14,626 bases of DNA from an uncultured cyanobacterium (lineage in GTDB: Bacteria > Cyanobacteriota > Cyanobacteriia > Phormidesmidales > Phormidesmidaceae): contig CALHGI010000394.1 of the NCBI GenBank assembly GCA_938029995.1, forward strand, positions 1 to 14,626, given 5' to 3'. The notes beneath the pieces are model-generated. The model was not told the DNA's origin. It searched no databases and was given only the letters and a program-made list of their open reading frames with translations. A program made the position numbers and the translations under genes. The first letter of the stretch is position 1, and every line of letters begins with the position of its first letter. Positions 1 to 8,806 of the stretch are shown here, piece after piece.

Positions 1-3000
1 TCCAAAGCCTCACCGTATGATCATTACTCGCCGTTGCCATCAGTTTGTGGGTGGGGCTAAAGGCCACGCTATTCACCGCACCCGTGTGGCCAGTGAGAAT
101 ATGCAAACATTGCCCGGACATATGGTTGGGCATGTCTCCGGGCACGTCTCCGGGCATATCCTCGGACACATCTCCGGATATATCTGCAGTTACCGCCGCC
201 GTGACAGACCAAAGACGGACCGTAAAATCATCTCCAGCGGAGCCCATCACCTGACTATCGTAGCTAAAGGCCACATCTAGCACACTGCCCTGGTGGCCCC
301 TCAACACTTGCAACAACTTACCGTGGGTATCCCACAGCCGCAGGGTGCCATCATCACTACTGGAGGCCAGGTATTGACCATCGGGGCTAAAACAGACGGA
401 CAGCACCCAGTCTTGGTGTCCATGGAGGCGATTTCTCTCTCGATTGGTATGGAGGGCCTGCCACAGGCGAAATAAGATCTGGTTTTGCAAATAGGCTGAT
501 ACGGGGGTGAGCAAACTTTGTCGTGCCCCACTCAGGGCTTCTAGCAAGGCCCCCAACCCATCATGGGACAACAACAATGCCTGGGACACTGACACCAGGG
601 CTCTCATTTCAGCCGTCTCAGCCCGGTAGCGTTCCTCGGTGGCTTGTTCCAAGGCCATGGCCTGTTCTTGCAACGCTGTACGCAGATCGGTTTCGGTTTG
701 TTTTCGCCGTCGTCGTTCAGCCTGTAGCACGGTCATCAGTCCTGAATTATCCTGTTGCTTGACCAAATCAGCCAGGTAGTCATGGGCGAGCTGATACCGC
801 ACACTCCCGCCAATCTCTCGGTTCTTAAACAGAAGACCGGAATCCGCTAAAATTTCTAGCACCAGATCAAACTGCAACGGATCACGCAATATCCCTAAAG
901 ACTCCAGGGATTCTTCTAATTCAGTCAAGGTTTTGAGGGGTCGTGTCGCACTGCCATCACTCAGCAGATAGAGAATAGCGCGGGCAAAATCACTGTTTTC
1001 AGGCCCACAGTCATGGACCACTCGGTCTAAAAAGTTCCGCACTAAGGTGCGAATCGGGTCATCCCCCAATTCTTTTTTGTAGCGCCTGAGGGTGGTAATG
1101 TTCTCTCGCTGAAGTTCCGCCCCCACCACCTGTAGTTCAATCGGCCGCACTTCATGATCATCGACGGTTAGATCGGCCACCAGAACATCGATCAACTCTT
1201 CTTCTAGATAGAACTGGGCATTCTCCGTCAGCTGGCGGATAACGGCCTCGCATTCCTGGGGGTTAAAGTTCCCGAGATAGTAGCGCACGTCTTGACTAAG
1301 AATGTCTAGATCGAGGGCGGCCAAGCGTTCCCACTCTAGTAAATAATGCAAATAGTCATCCCGCAGGGCTAAGACCACTTTGAGATAGGGAATATTGAGA
1401 CAGTCTCGCAGAAAGTAATACAGCGAACGTCGCTGTTCCACACCCGGACGCTCAAAAAAGAACTCCTCAAACTGGTCAAAAACAAGCACAATCTGTTGAT
1501 AGTGATCCTGGGCCTGTTGGCGCAAGTGAGTCAACAAACTCTCGCCAGTAATGGAAAATGAAACATTGAAATTGGGGGGTGCGGAAGGTTGGGAAGAGGT
1601 AACCCGCTGGAGGGCCTGGAGAATTGACACTTCCCAACTCAAGTAATTGCGCACTAAAAGGGGAACGGTGGTACGCCCTTCAGCGGTGACTTGCTTCAGG
1701 GCTGGGACTAGGCCACTACTCAGTAGTGAACTTTTTCCCACCCCCGACTGGCCATGGAGAATCACCAGGGTATGCTGGGGCTGCATTAACCGCCCCACCA
1801 AGTGTTCAATCGCCTGCTGCCGTCCCGAAGCTCGCATTTCCACCGGGGAAATAGCACTCCCGGAACTAGAGCGATAGGGTTGAATAGCGCTGGCACCAAT
1901 AAAGGCCCGCAAACCCATGAGGTTTTCAACCTGTCGCTGCTCCTGTTTGACCGCAAAGGCATCCAGATATCGCTTCTGCACAAAATACAGATCCTGGAGA
2001 TTGCGTAGAATATTGCGGTATAGGGGAAAGTCGTAGCGGGGTTCTGTTCGTTGGCGAGCATTTTCCAAGTCATTGAGGGCGGAGGCGAAGAGGGCATCAT
2101 CTCCCTGGCGTAGTTTTGCCCGCCCCCGCAGGAAATAGTAGCGGCCCTGGTGGTAGCGCAGTGCCAGGACAACGTCATGGGGGGAGACGGGGGGCCGCCG
2201 CCCATTTGAAACAGCGTCCTGGGGTCCTGTGCCCTGGGGGGCCACACCATCGCCATCCAGCTCAACACCATCGGCCCCCAATGCCTGGGTGCTTTTGAGC
2301 GCTTGGGACAATAGGTTGAGGGCTTCCGTGGCCCAGCCCTGGGCTTCGACCCAAGACTCCTTGGCCAGGGCCGCTTCCGCCAGATAGCCATAGTCTCGGG
2401 CCCGGCGCACTAAATCCTGCTGGTGCAGGGCCAATCCTTCGGTGGCCAAGGTGGTCAGGGCATCCCAGTCCTCTAGCCGCTGTAGTATTTCCGCCAGCAC
2501 ATGGATAAAGGTGGCGACTCGGTCCCGGCGATGTTGCTGCCCCAGCACCTGGAGAAATTGTTCATAAAAGTGACGGGCCCGACGGCAAGAGGCGAAATAG
2601 GTGGAGCGCTGTCGTTCGGCCTGGGTGTGCCACGACAAACCTAGATGGAGCAAAAGCACCGCTTGCTGATCACGGGTATCTTCGACGGTTTTGTCGGTCT
2701 GCTGCCAGTAGGCCAGACTTTGTTCGTAGTAGTCTTGGGCAACGTTTAACCTGTCAGGGGTGTGGGCTTCGCGGCCTTGGAGAAAGGTGAGGCTGGCCTG
2801 CAAAGCGCCGTCTAACTGAACGGAGTTTTTTTTAAGGGCTGCGATCGCAAACGGTAACTCCTGCTCCGTCAACACCTGAAAATGGCGACTTAAGCTGGGC
2901 AACTTCGGCACCGAATAATCCAAAAAATGGGAATCATGGCTATCCAAAATATAGGTAAACAGATCCCCAGCGGAACGGTGCAGGGCCTCAATCAACGCCT

Positions 3001-3460
3001 GGATCGGATAGTCCACCTGAATCGGTACCGCCGCAAAGCTTTTCAAATCAGCCGCATAGCGGGTGAAATCCTGTAAGACAGCATCCGTCATCCACAGCAC
3101 CACCGGATAGGGAAATTTAGCCAGCAGCGCATTCCGCCCCACATTGGCCGCCTTAAACAACACATCCAAGGCCTCCACCTGGTCAAACCCAGTGACCATG
3201 ACCGCCGCCGGTGGAGCGTTTAGGGCCATGGGCCTGCCGTGCATGGCATCGGGCAGAGACCGAGTGGAGGCCGCTAGCTCAACAATCTGAAAGTCCTGGG
3301 ACTGGGCCAAGTCCCCCAGTAATAGCTGGGTCAAACGCCGATAGTTACACCGCACCAAGATCAAGGAAAACTGACCATAGCCAAGGGTGAGAGCCCGCTT
3401 GAGGTTGTTGAGGGCGGTCTGATTATGGATAACAATTTCGGGAAGATCGGCCTGGTACAT
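1..3460 (-). CDS. nSTAND P-loop NTPase with helical repeats and C-terminal WD40 repeats (3' end outside window)
   Basis: The reading frame is open from ATG at 3460 to base 1 (1153 codons, no stop reached), so the C-terminus is missing. Residues 1-200 form an unassigned alpha/beta-looking domain. Residues 200-515 are helix-rich and TPR-like, broken by a Gly/Asp/Pro-rich linker at about 395-427. An nSTAND ATPase follows, with Walker A GQSGVGKSS at 570-578, Walker B IVLVFDQFEEF at 657-667 and ALRDDYL at 698-704. A charged coiled coil spans 911-952. WD40 repeats begin near 1012, each ending in a form such as DDGTLRLW. STAND proteins are ATP-driven switches whose repeats sense ligands; that role is inferred here. 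The gene lies 72 bp after a co-directional ATPase gene, in the same frame, so co-transcription is likely. No clear Shine-Dalgarno precedes ATG 3460; an in-frame GTG at 3514 is an alternative start. A repeat-encoded insert interrupts the WD40 region. Confidence 0.85.
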   Translation of the reverse strand, partial: MYQADLPEIVIHNQTALNNLKRALTLGYGQFSLILVRCNYRRLTQLLLGDLAQSQDFQIVELAASTRSLPDAMHGRPMALNAPPAAVMVTGFDQVEALDVLFKAANVGRNALLAKFPYPVVLWMTDAVLQDFTRYAADLKSFAAVPIQVDYPIQALIEALHRSAGDLFTYILDSHDSHFLDYSVPKLPSLSRHFQVLTEQELPFAIAALKKNSVQLDGALQASLTFLQGREAHTPDRLNVAQDYYEQSLAYWQQTDKTVEDTRDQQAVLLLHLGLSWHTQAERQRSTYFASCRRARHFYEQFLQVLGQQHRRDRVATFIHVLAEILQRLEDWDALTTLATEGLALHQQDLVRRARDYGYLAEAALAKESWVEAQGWATEALNLLSQALKSTQALGADGVELDGDGVAPQGTGPQDAVSNGRRPPVSPHDVVLALRYHQGRYYFLRGRAKLRQGDDALFASALNDLENARQRTEPRYDFPLYRNILRNLQDLYFVQKRYLDAFAVKQEQRQVENLMGLRAFIGASAIQPYRSSSGSAISPVEMRASGRQQAIEHLVGRLMQPQHTLVILHGQSGVGKSSLLSSGLVPALKQVTAEGRTTVPLLVRNYLSWEVSILQALQRVTSSQPSAPPNFNVSFSITGESLLTHLRQQAQDHYQQIVLVFDQFEEFFFERPGVEQRRSLYYFLRDCLNIPYLKVVLALRDDYLHYLLEWERLAALDLDILSQDVRYYLGNFNPQECEAVIRQLTENAQFYLEEELIDVLVADLTVDDHEVRPIELQVVGAELQRENITTLRRYKKELGDDPIRTLVRNFLDRVVHDCGPENSDFARAILYLLSDGSATRPLKTLTELEESLESLGILRDPLQFDLVLEILADSGLLFKNREIGGSVRYQLAHDYLADLVKQQDNSGLMTVLQAERRRRKQTETDLRTALQEQAMALEQATEERYRAETAEMRALVSVSQALLLSHDGLGALLEALSGARQSLLTPVSAYLQNQILFRLWQALHTNRERNRLHGHQDWVLSVCFSPDGQYLASSSDDGTLRLWDTHGKLLQVLRGHQGSVLDVAFSYDSQVMGSAGDDFTVRLWSVTAAVTADISGDVSEDMPGDVPGDMPNHMSGQCLHILTGHTGAVNSVAFSPTHKLMATASNDHTVRLW
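116..187. repeat. Six degenerate 12-bp tandem units inside the WD40 coding region
   Basis: Units start at 116, 128, 140, 152, 164 and 176, with forms such as gggcatgtctcc, gggcacgtctcc and ggacacatctcc. The 12-bp period keeps the reading frame and encodes a four-residue pattern of the type GD(V/M)(P/S) at residues 1092-1116 of the minus-strand protein. It sits between two WD40 blades, where a loop can tolerate extra length. It looks like slippage expansion of a microrepeat. Confidence 0.8.
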
Positions 3461-3532
3461 GGGAAAAAGTGGGCCAGCCCACTGGGGAATAGGCAATGGG
3501 GAAATGGGGCTCACCGAATGGAGGCCCGATCA

Positions 3533-4861
3533 TTATTCGATGATCAAATTATCTGCAAGCCAATTCTTAAAATGATTGGTTTCCTTGAGGACCGGATTGA
3601 AGTCAAACCAACGACCGCCGTTGTCGCGATATTCATACAAAAACAGGCTCCGAAGCAGCAGGCTATAGGCTTCGTTCCCTTGGGTATCTGGGTTACTGAC
3701 CGCCTTAAACATCAGCTGCCATTCCCCCTCATCAATTAAGGCCATCAGAGAATCTCGCTCATCCCGAATCACCGCTTCGAGGATGGTCGACTTAATCGGC
3801 GGATCTCCCTTTTGTAAACAGCCATAGAGCAGGCGCATCAGGTTGCGCATGTGGCCACCGCTGAGCTGGCATAGGCGGTTGAGCACCTCAACAGACTCAA
3901 AGGCGTCGCCAATGAAATCGACCCGCTCATTATAGTTTTTAGTGGGAAAGGCACGGGCAAGTACCATCTGCCGCAACAGGGCTAGCCCCGGGTCAAAAAC
4001 AGTACCCTCCCGCTGGGTAACGGGCACCATGGGCAACACTTTGGGGGACACACCAAACCGGTTGGAGAGACGGGGTAAGTCGTCGGAAAAGACTAAGGCC
4101 AGGGGAACGGTATACACCACATGGCAGTTTAAGCGCTTCAGCTGTTCGCCCCGGTCAATAAAAAGATACTCGGACTGGGTGCGGCCATTGGCGCGCTCCA
4201 CGGGGTCAATGCGGTCGAGGTTATCCACAATGACCACCAGGCCTTTCTTGCCCTGGGCTCGGAGTGCTGCGATCGCAACTTCCAACAACTCCTCATTAAT
4301 CGCATCAATAATCGTCTTCGTCCGCGGCTCCAGATATTGGCGCATACGACTCCGCATTTCCGGACTTTCCTTCGCCCGGGCCGTCAATGCCGCAATCCCC
4401 ACCGAAAAACTCACATCCGCAATTTCCATCGGCGTCTGCAAAGTTTCCGCCAAATTCCGAAACAGATTTACCAAGGCCGACGGCCTCAGATTAACCCCAT
4501 CCTTCTCCAAACTCTCCACCACCTGGTGGGCAATCATCAACAGAATATCGCTGATATCCACATCAGCCATTTCCAAGTCTCGATCCGACTCAAAATACAC
4601 CACATGGAACCCCTGCTGTTCCAGTTGGGCCTTCAAGCGCAATAGCTCCGTAGACTTGCCACAGCCAATATTGCCCGTAAAGAGCTGCGTCGTCGCCTCA
4701 TCGGGCGACAGCAGCGATATGGTCCGCTCTAACTCCCGCACAATATCCCCACCCCGCACCGAAGAGAAATCAATGTAATATTGCCGATCCTCAGCCTGCA
4801 CCAACCGCAAAGGTCGACTAGGGTTAGCAGCACGATAGAACCGGGGCAGGTCTAAAACCAT
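3533..4861 (-). CDS. P-loop ATPase (AAA/KAP or Cdc6-like STAND-type), partner of the WD40 NTPase
   Basis: A 442-residue soluble protein with no signal peptide or membrane segment. Walker A is GNIGCGKST at 63-71 and Walker B is LVVIVDNLDRI at 208-218. HVVYTVPLAL at 247-256 looks like a sensor strand. SGGHMRNLMRLL at 334-345 resembles the GGxxR sensor-2/lid helix of Cdc6/ORC-like and AAA ATPases. The C-terminus (about 395-430) ends in LFLYEYRDNGGRWFDFNP, resembling a winged-helix or short beta-hairpin module. It therefore binds and probably hydrolyses ATP; the substrate is unknown. It is the first gene of a minus-strand pair and ends in tandem stops TAA TGA, with the WD40 NTPase following in the same frame. 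It is divergent from the histidine kinase. The start ATG has no obvious Shine-Dalgarno. A KAP-type or general STAND ATPase are alternative family labels. Confidence 0.85.
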   Translation of the reverse strand: MVLDLPRFYRAANPSRPLRLVQAEDRQYYIDFSSVRGGDIVRELERTISLLSPDEATTQLFTGNIGCGKSTELLRLKAQLEQQGFHVVYFESDRDLEMADVDISDILLMIAHQVVESLEKDGVNLRPSALVNLFRNLAETLQTPMEIADVSFSVGIAALTARAKESPEMRSRMRQYLEPRTKTIIDAINEELLEVAIAALRAQGKKGLVVIVDNLDRIDPVERANGRTQSEYLFIDRGEQLKRLNCHVVYTVPLALVFSDDLPRLSNRFGVSPKVLPMVPVTQREGTVFDPGLALLRQMVLARAFPTKNYNERVDFIGDAFESVEVLNRLCQLSGGHMRNLMRLLYGCLQKGDPPIKSTILEAVIRDERDSLMALIDEGEWQLMFKAVSNPDTQGNEAYSLLLRSLFLYEYRDNGGRWFDFNPVLKETNHFKNWLADNLIIE

Positions 4862-5161
4862 GGGTCAGACATAGCACAACATCCGTCATCCTAGACGACT
4901 TTCCCTAACAATGGGCCAATTCACGGATAGCCATCACGGCGCTTTTATGAAAATGTTGCAGTAGGCTGGCAGCACTTTCGTCAACTCGTAACGCGCCCGT
5001 AGCTTACAGCACATTTGTTCTACTCACCGCCGCTGTAAGGTCTAACCCCAGATTGCTCCCTTGTTAATTAAATCTATCTAAGGGTAATTTGGGCACCTTT
5101 AGCACGTACCTTAAATTGCAACGAAGGCCCATAGACTAATGGACCATTTCAAAGATGGCCT
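4862..5161. other. Divergent intergenic region
   Basis: 300 bp between the start of the minus-strand ATPase and the plus-strand histidine kinase. It must hold both promoters. On the minus strand a TTGACG hexamer lies near 4980, but no convincing -10 box follows at the usual distance. I see no coding sequence or long repeat. Confidence 0.6.
5061..5090 (+). promoter_or_regulatory. Possible promoter for the histidine kinase gene
   Basis: TTGTTA (5061-5066) and TAATTT (5085-5090) are separated by 18 bp, giving a plausible sigma-70-type pair in the AT-rich part of the gap. Transcription would start about 65 bp before the ATG. The match is only partial, so this is a weak call. Confidence 0.25.
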
Positions 5162-7186
5162 ATGGCATGGATAGAACGTCTTAAACAAAGAACCACCTGC
5201 TGGTTACCGGCCATGGTCTTAGGCATGGCTGCGTCGGTTTTGCCTGCCACCAGCGGATGGGCCACCCCCTCCGCCAACATCCTGGTGATCCATTCCTACA
5301 ATCCTGAGCTTTCCTGGACGCAACAAGAACAGACGGGCATTGATGAAGGATTTCAAGCTAGCCACCATGCTGTCACGGTCTACCACGAGTTTTTAGATGC
5401 TAAGCGTTATCCAGCCCTCCAGCATCGTGACGAGTTTCTCAGCTACCTCCACAAGAAATATCAGCATACGGACTTTCAACTATTAATGGTGGCAGACGAC
5501 CCAGGGTTAAACCTGATCCTGGCAAACCATGACGAGTATTTCCCACAACTCCCCGTTGTTTTCATGGGAGTTAACCATATCCAAGAAGAACTGCTGCATA
5601 TTCCTTGGTTAACCGGAGTATTTGAAACCCACAGCGTGGAAGAGACCATCTTAGAAGCTAAACGCCAAACTCAGTCCAATAACCTGATTGTATTAGGAGA
5701 CTCCACAGAAACAGGACAGGCACATCTGAAGAAACTGGCCCAGATAGAAGCCCAAGGTGAAAACCTGCCTGATATTACAGTTGTCAAAGATGCTACCCCC
5801 GAGACTATTGCGCAAACAATAGAGGCCTATTCCAACGATTGGCCCGTCGTCTTGTCTGGCCAGCTGAGAGCAGACAAGACAACGGGTGCGTTAGTCCCAT
5901 TTGAAGCCTCAGCTGAAATTTTGAGGGCCCAGATCAAGAACCCTATCTATACTGAATCAGTCATGCATCTGGGCCATGGCGTTGTCGGTGGGAAAGTTCT
6001 AGAGGGCGGTTACCATGCGGCCCAAGCCGTCGAACTGGCCGAACAAATTTTAGATGGTGTACCCGTTGCTCAAATCAAAGCCATTACAACATCAAAAAAT
6101 CAATGGATGTTTGATGTAACAGAATTAAAGCGCTTCAACATTTCACAGGATAGCCTGCCTGACAACAGTATTCTCGTCAATGAAAGACTTTCGTTTTACG
6201 AGCAAAATCGTCAGTTAGTCTGGTACGTTCTATCCATTTTTATCTTTGGCATGCTCACCATTCTGGTGCTGCTCGATGCCATTCGACGTCAAAAGCAGGC
6301 TGAACGAACCTTGGAGCAACGCGTCTCTGAACGAACAAATGAGTTAAGCAATACCCTAGCAGAGCTGAAACAAACCCAAGCACAACTGATCCAAACAGAG
6401 AAACTGTCTAGCCTCGGTCAGTTAGTGGGGGGCATTGCCCATGAGTTCAATAATCCTTTGACATTTATTGCAGGCAACATTGATATTTTGAAAGACTATG
6501 GACAAAACCTATTCCACTTAATTCGGCTATATCAAACAGCCCCGGCCACCACTGCCAAGGGCCCATCACCCACCCACCTCTATGCCCAGGACATCGATCT
6601 GGACTATATCCAAGAGGATATGCCCAAGATATTGCAGTCTGTCGCCCATGGGGCAAAGCGGATCGAAACCATTGTTCGAAGCTTACAATCCTTTGCCTCG
6701 GCCGATGAACAAGGGATTAAGCCAACGGATTTGCATCAAAGCTTAGATAATACATTGATGATTTTAAAGTCTCGCGCAGGTAATGACATCGACATCGTGA
6801 AGGACTATGGCAAACTCCCCCCCGTGTCCTGTGAGCCGGGTGTGATCAACCAAATTTTTATGCAAATCTTGCTCAACGCCATCGAAGCCATCCACCAGTT
6901 GGGCAAAGATGAGAAAAAGCAAATTTTAATTCGTACCTGCCCCCAAGGGGAGAATGGAGTAACAGTATCGATTCAGGATACGGGTCCCGGTATTCCGCCC
7001 GCCATACAGAAAAAGATTTTTGATCCATTTTTCACCACCAAGCCGGTGGGGAAAGGAACAGGCCTAGGGCTAGCCGTCGCCTACCAGTACATCCAACAAC
7101 ACCAGGGCAGCCTAATCTTCCAGCCCAATTCCCCCCAGGGCAGCACTTTCATCATCCAGTTGCCCCTTACCCGAACGAAGACCTAG
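5162..7186 (+). CDS. Membrane sensor histidine kinase with periplasmic ABC-type substrate-binding domain
   Basis: 674 residues. A signal peptide or N-terminal anchor covers about 1-35, with a hydrophobic stretch ending at SGWATPSA. A periplasmic domain follows (about 38-335), starting [17 protein letters not shown]; it matches the pattern of ABC transporter substrate-binding proteins of the PF04392-like class. A membrane span lies at about 353-371 and a coiled coil at 375-412. The kinase core has the H-box [11 protein letters not shown] with phosphoacceptor H427, the N-box [10 protein letters not shown] (N572), the G1 box DTGPGIP (607-613) and [18 protein letters not shown] (620-637). It should sense a small solute outside the membrane and autophosphorylate in the cytoplasm; the ligand is unknown. 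No receiver domain is fused and no response regulator is adjacent, so its partner is elsewhere. The start is ATG 5162, with only a weak upstream purine run. It is convergent with the SpoIID-domain gene. Confidence 0.92.
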   Translation: MAWIERLKQRTTCWLPAMVLGMAASVLPATSGWATPSANILVIHSYNPELSWTQQEQTGIDEGFQASHHAVTVYHEFLDAKRYPALQHRDEFLSYLHKKYQHTDFQLLMVADDPGLNLILANHDEYFPQLPVVFMGVNHIQEELLHIPWLTGVFETHSVEETILEAKRQTQSNNLIVLGDSTETGQAHLKKLAQIEAQGENLPDITVVKDATPETIAQTIEAYSNDWPVVLSGQLRADKTTGALVPFEASAEILRAQIKNPIYTESVMHLGHGVVGGKVLEGGYHAAQAVELAEQILDGVPVAQIKAITTSKNQWMFDVTELKRFNISQDSLPDNSILVNERLSFYEQNRQLVWYVLSIFIFGMLTILVLLDAIRRQKQAERTLEQRVSERTNELSNTLAELKQTQAQLIQTEKLSSLGQLVGGIAHEFNNPLTFIAGNIDILKDYGQNLFHLIRLYQTAPATTAKGPSPTHLYAQDIDLDYIQEDMPKILQSVAHGAKRIETIVRSLQSFASADEQGIKPTDLHQSLDNTLMILKSRAGNDIDIVKDYGKLPPVSCEPGVINQIFMQILLNAIEAIHQLGKDEKKQILIRTCPQGENGVTVSIQDTGPGIPPAIQKKIFDPFFTTKPVGKGTGLGLAVAYQYIQQHQGSLIFQPNSPQGSTFIIQLPLTRTKT

Positions 7187-7190
7187 GGGG

Positions 7191-7229
7191 CTGGTGAAGA
7201 GTGACTCTTCACCCTTTACTCTTCACCAG
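7191..7229. terminator. Inverted repeat between convergent genes, possible bidirectional terminator
   Basis: CTGGTGAAGAGT (7191-7202) and ACTCTTCACCAG (7218-7229) are perfect 12-bp complements. A third element, ACTCTTCAC (7204-7212), can pair with the first arm instead, leaving a 1-nt loop. The element starts 5 bp after the histidine kinase stop and lies in the gap to a convergent gene, a typical terminator site. No T-run follows on either strand, so termination is inferred from position and structure only. Confidence 0.5.
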
Positions 7230-7282
7230 GACTAATCCCAATTTTGAGCATTGACATTCCACTAGGCTGTGTTCCAACTCAC

Positions 7283-7321
7283 GCATCGGGCTCAGCAATC
7301 GGGCTCGGCAATCGGGCTGGG
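7283..7321. repeat. Three 13-bp tandem repeats
   Basis: Units gcatcgggctcag (7283), caatcgggctcgg (7296) and caatcgggctggg (7309) follow one another without gaps, just beyond the 3' end of the SpoIID-domain gene. The period is not a multiple of three and no gene covers them. They look like slippage repeats in an untranslated convergent gap. Confidence 0.7.
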
Positions 7322-7328
7322 TCACTTT

Positions 7329-8468
7329 TTACATCGAATCCATCCGAGTGCCGTTATAAAAATGGGTCAGAATTTCGTCATGGCCTTTACCACGCTCTGC
7401 CATGCCTCGGGCTCCCCACTGGCTCATGCCAATGCCGTGGCCAAACCCATTGCCTGCCACTGAGATGCTCGTGGGGCTAACGGCCAAGTCAAATTTGGTG
7501 CTGCGTAGTCCCAGCTTTTGGCGGAAGGTATTGCCCGTAATTGTCAACGTGCCTTCATCGCCAATAATCGTCATGCGGTTGGCTCGACCTTGGGGCGTGC
7601 GGCTCAGTACCTCAACCGACTTAATGGTGCCGGGGTAACCGATGAGCTCACCGACTTCCTCGAGGGAAAACTGTGCCCGCCAGCTATATACCGGGGCATT
7701 TTGGTCAAAGTCAGGAACGCCCTTGAGGTACGGTACGGCCGTGGACCACACATGCTCAGAGTTTTCGGTATGGCCCCCTGAGGAAGAATGGAATACCGCT
7801 TCGATCACTCTACCGGCATGGGTTAAAACTTTGCCATGGGTGGCATCAACGGCGGATTGGGTTGAGGCGGCCTCCCCAGAAAGACCTTTATAGACCTGGG
7901 AAGACTGGGTGCTATTGAGGTCGAATGTTTTACCGCTGGCTTTGCGGTGGTGATACAGGGCGTAGGAACGGGCGGCAACGGCCTGCGATCGCAACGCTTC
8001 CTGGGGCCAGCTAGTGGGCATTTCACTACCGACAACACTGTAGAGATAGTCGTCGATATCAACATAATTGACGGCGGTCAGCCCGTTTTCACTGGGCACC
8101 AGCTTCACCTTGCCCCGATACCAACGATCACCAATCCACACCACGCCATTCCCCGAAGGTTCTAGCCAAAATACACTAGATGAGCCAAAATCTTCCCGAC
8201 CATCCGTCAGTTCCAGCTGCCCCCGCTCTGCATCCACCGTAATGGGCTGCAACTCGGGCAGTTGCATCACCGCCTGCCCACGACCATTGCGAATAACGCC
8301 CGTGGAAGAAGAACCAATCTGCACCTGCTGGACACTGTTGCGCACCGCAACCCTAACCTCAACGGCATTGGCCGGTAGCACCCACAGCAGCCACAGCAGG
8401 GCTCCCCACCATCCATGGCGGCTCATGGTCAAAACTTTCAGGGGCCAAGAGGTATAGGAAGTAGTCAT
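7329..8468 (-). CDS. SpoIID/LytB domain-containing peptidoglycan-active protein
   Basis: 379 residues. A signal peptide is visible, with hydrophobic core WWGALLWLLWVL (20-31) and a likely cleavage after ANA (35), so the protein is exported. The SpoIID domain carries DDYLYSVVGSEMP (139-151), SQAVAARSYAL (161-171), FHSSSGGHTE (226-235) and GFGHGIGMSQWGARGMA (341-357). In Bacillus SpoIID, a lytic transglycosylase that cuts glycan strands lacking stem peptides, the glutamate of the EMP motif is catalytic; here it is E149. The next gene upstream on this strand is an amidase fusion, which would produce such denuded glycans. The start is uncertain: ATG 8468 gives 379 residues, while ATG 8426 gives a compact signal peptide beginning MSRHGWW. 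Neither has a good ribosome-binding site. Confidence 0.9.
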   Translation of the reverse strand: MTTSYTSWPLKVLTMSRHGWWGALLWLLWVLPANAVEVRVAVRNSVQQVQIGSSSTGVIRNGRGQAVMQLPELQPITVDAERGQLELTDGREDFGSSSVFWLEPSGNGVVWIGDRWYRGKVKLVPSENGLTAVNYVDIDDYLYSVVGSEMPTSWPQEALRSQAVAARSYALYHHRKASGKTFDLNSTQSSQVYKGLSGEAASTQSAVDATHGKVLTHAGRVIEAVFHSSSGGHTENSEHVWSTAVPYLKGVPDFDQNAPVYSWRAQFSLEEVGELIGYPGTIKSVEVLSRTPQGRANRMTIIGDEGTLTITGNTFRQKLGLRSTKFDLAVSPTSISVAGNGFGHGIGMSQWGARGMAERGKGHDEILTHFYNGTRMDSM

Positions 8469-8806
8469 AGCAAAGTATCAAGAATAAACGTGACCTGGCA
8501 CTGAGGATTCCCTAGGGGAAATTCCATTGGGAAGGAACACATTAGGACTTAAGGAGTTGTTTCAACGCAACCAGAATGCCCCTCAATCCAGGGACAACAA
8601 CAAAATCTTACGCACGTTTGGATGCACAGCACCCTTGGTCAACCCGAAGGTAACACCAGCGTTTTTAGAATAATCTCTACAGGAATGTATGCCAGTTAGC
8701 ATGTGACAGTTTGCCAATAATGCCAGCTGATTTAGCAAAGTATGATAGCAGCCCATGGTGCCTGTTTATGTAAAATCAGCGGCATCCAGAGACTGACCAG
8801 GGGTCC
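8469..8806. other. Intergenic gap between the two cell-wall genes
   Basis: 338 bp between the amidase stop and the SpoIID-domain start, both on the minus strand. It probably holds the SpoIID promoter and perhaps an amidase terminator. The only structure I see is a short odd palindrome TTCCC-TAG-GGGAA at 8508-8520. No gene or strong promoter is evident. Confidence 0.5.

Noticed and set aside
116..187. CRISPR-like array
   Set aside because: The repeats are contiguous 12-bp units without spacers, lie inside a reading frame, and no cas genes are present.
1786..2391. A 201-codon minus-strand open frame inside the large WD40 NTPase gene
   Set aside because: It is in a different frame from the continuous 1153-codon reading, has no family motifs, and is Trp/Arg/Pro-rich as expected for an out-of-frame shadow.
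3942..4778. A 278-codon plus-strand open frame opposite the P-loop ATPase gene
   Set aside because: The minus-strand frame carries Walker A, Walker B and sensor-like motifs, while this antisense frame is low-complexity Ser/Arg/Thr-rich sequence with no recognisable domain.
8468..8743. 11-bp direct repeat TAGCAAAGTAT at 8468 and 8733 flanking the intergenic gap
   Set aside because: An 11-mer repeated somewhere in 14.6 kb is expected by chance many times, and no transposase, inverted ends or other mobile-element feature lies between the copies.
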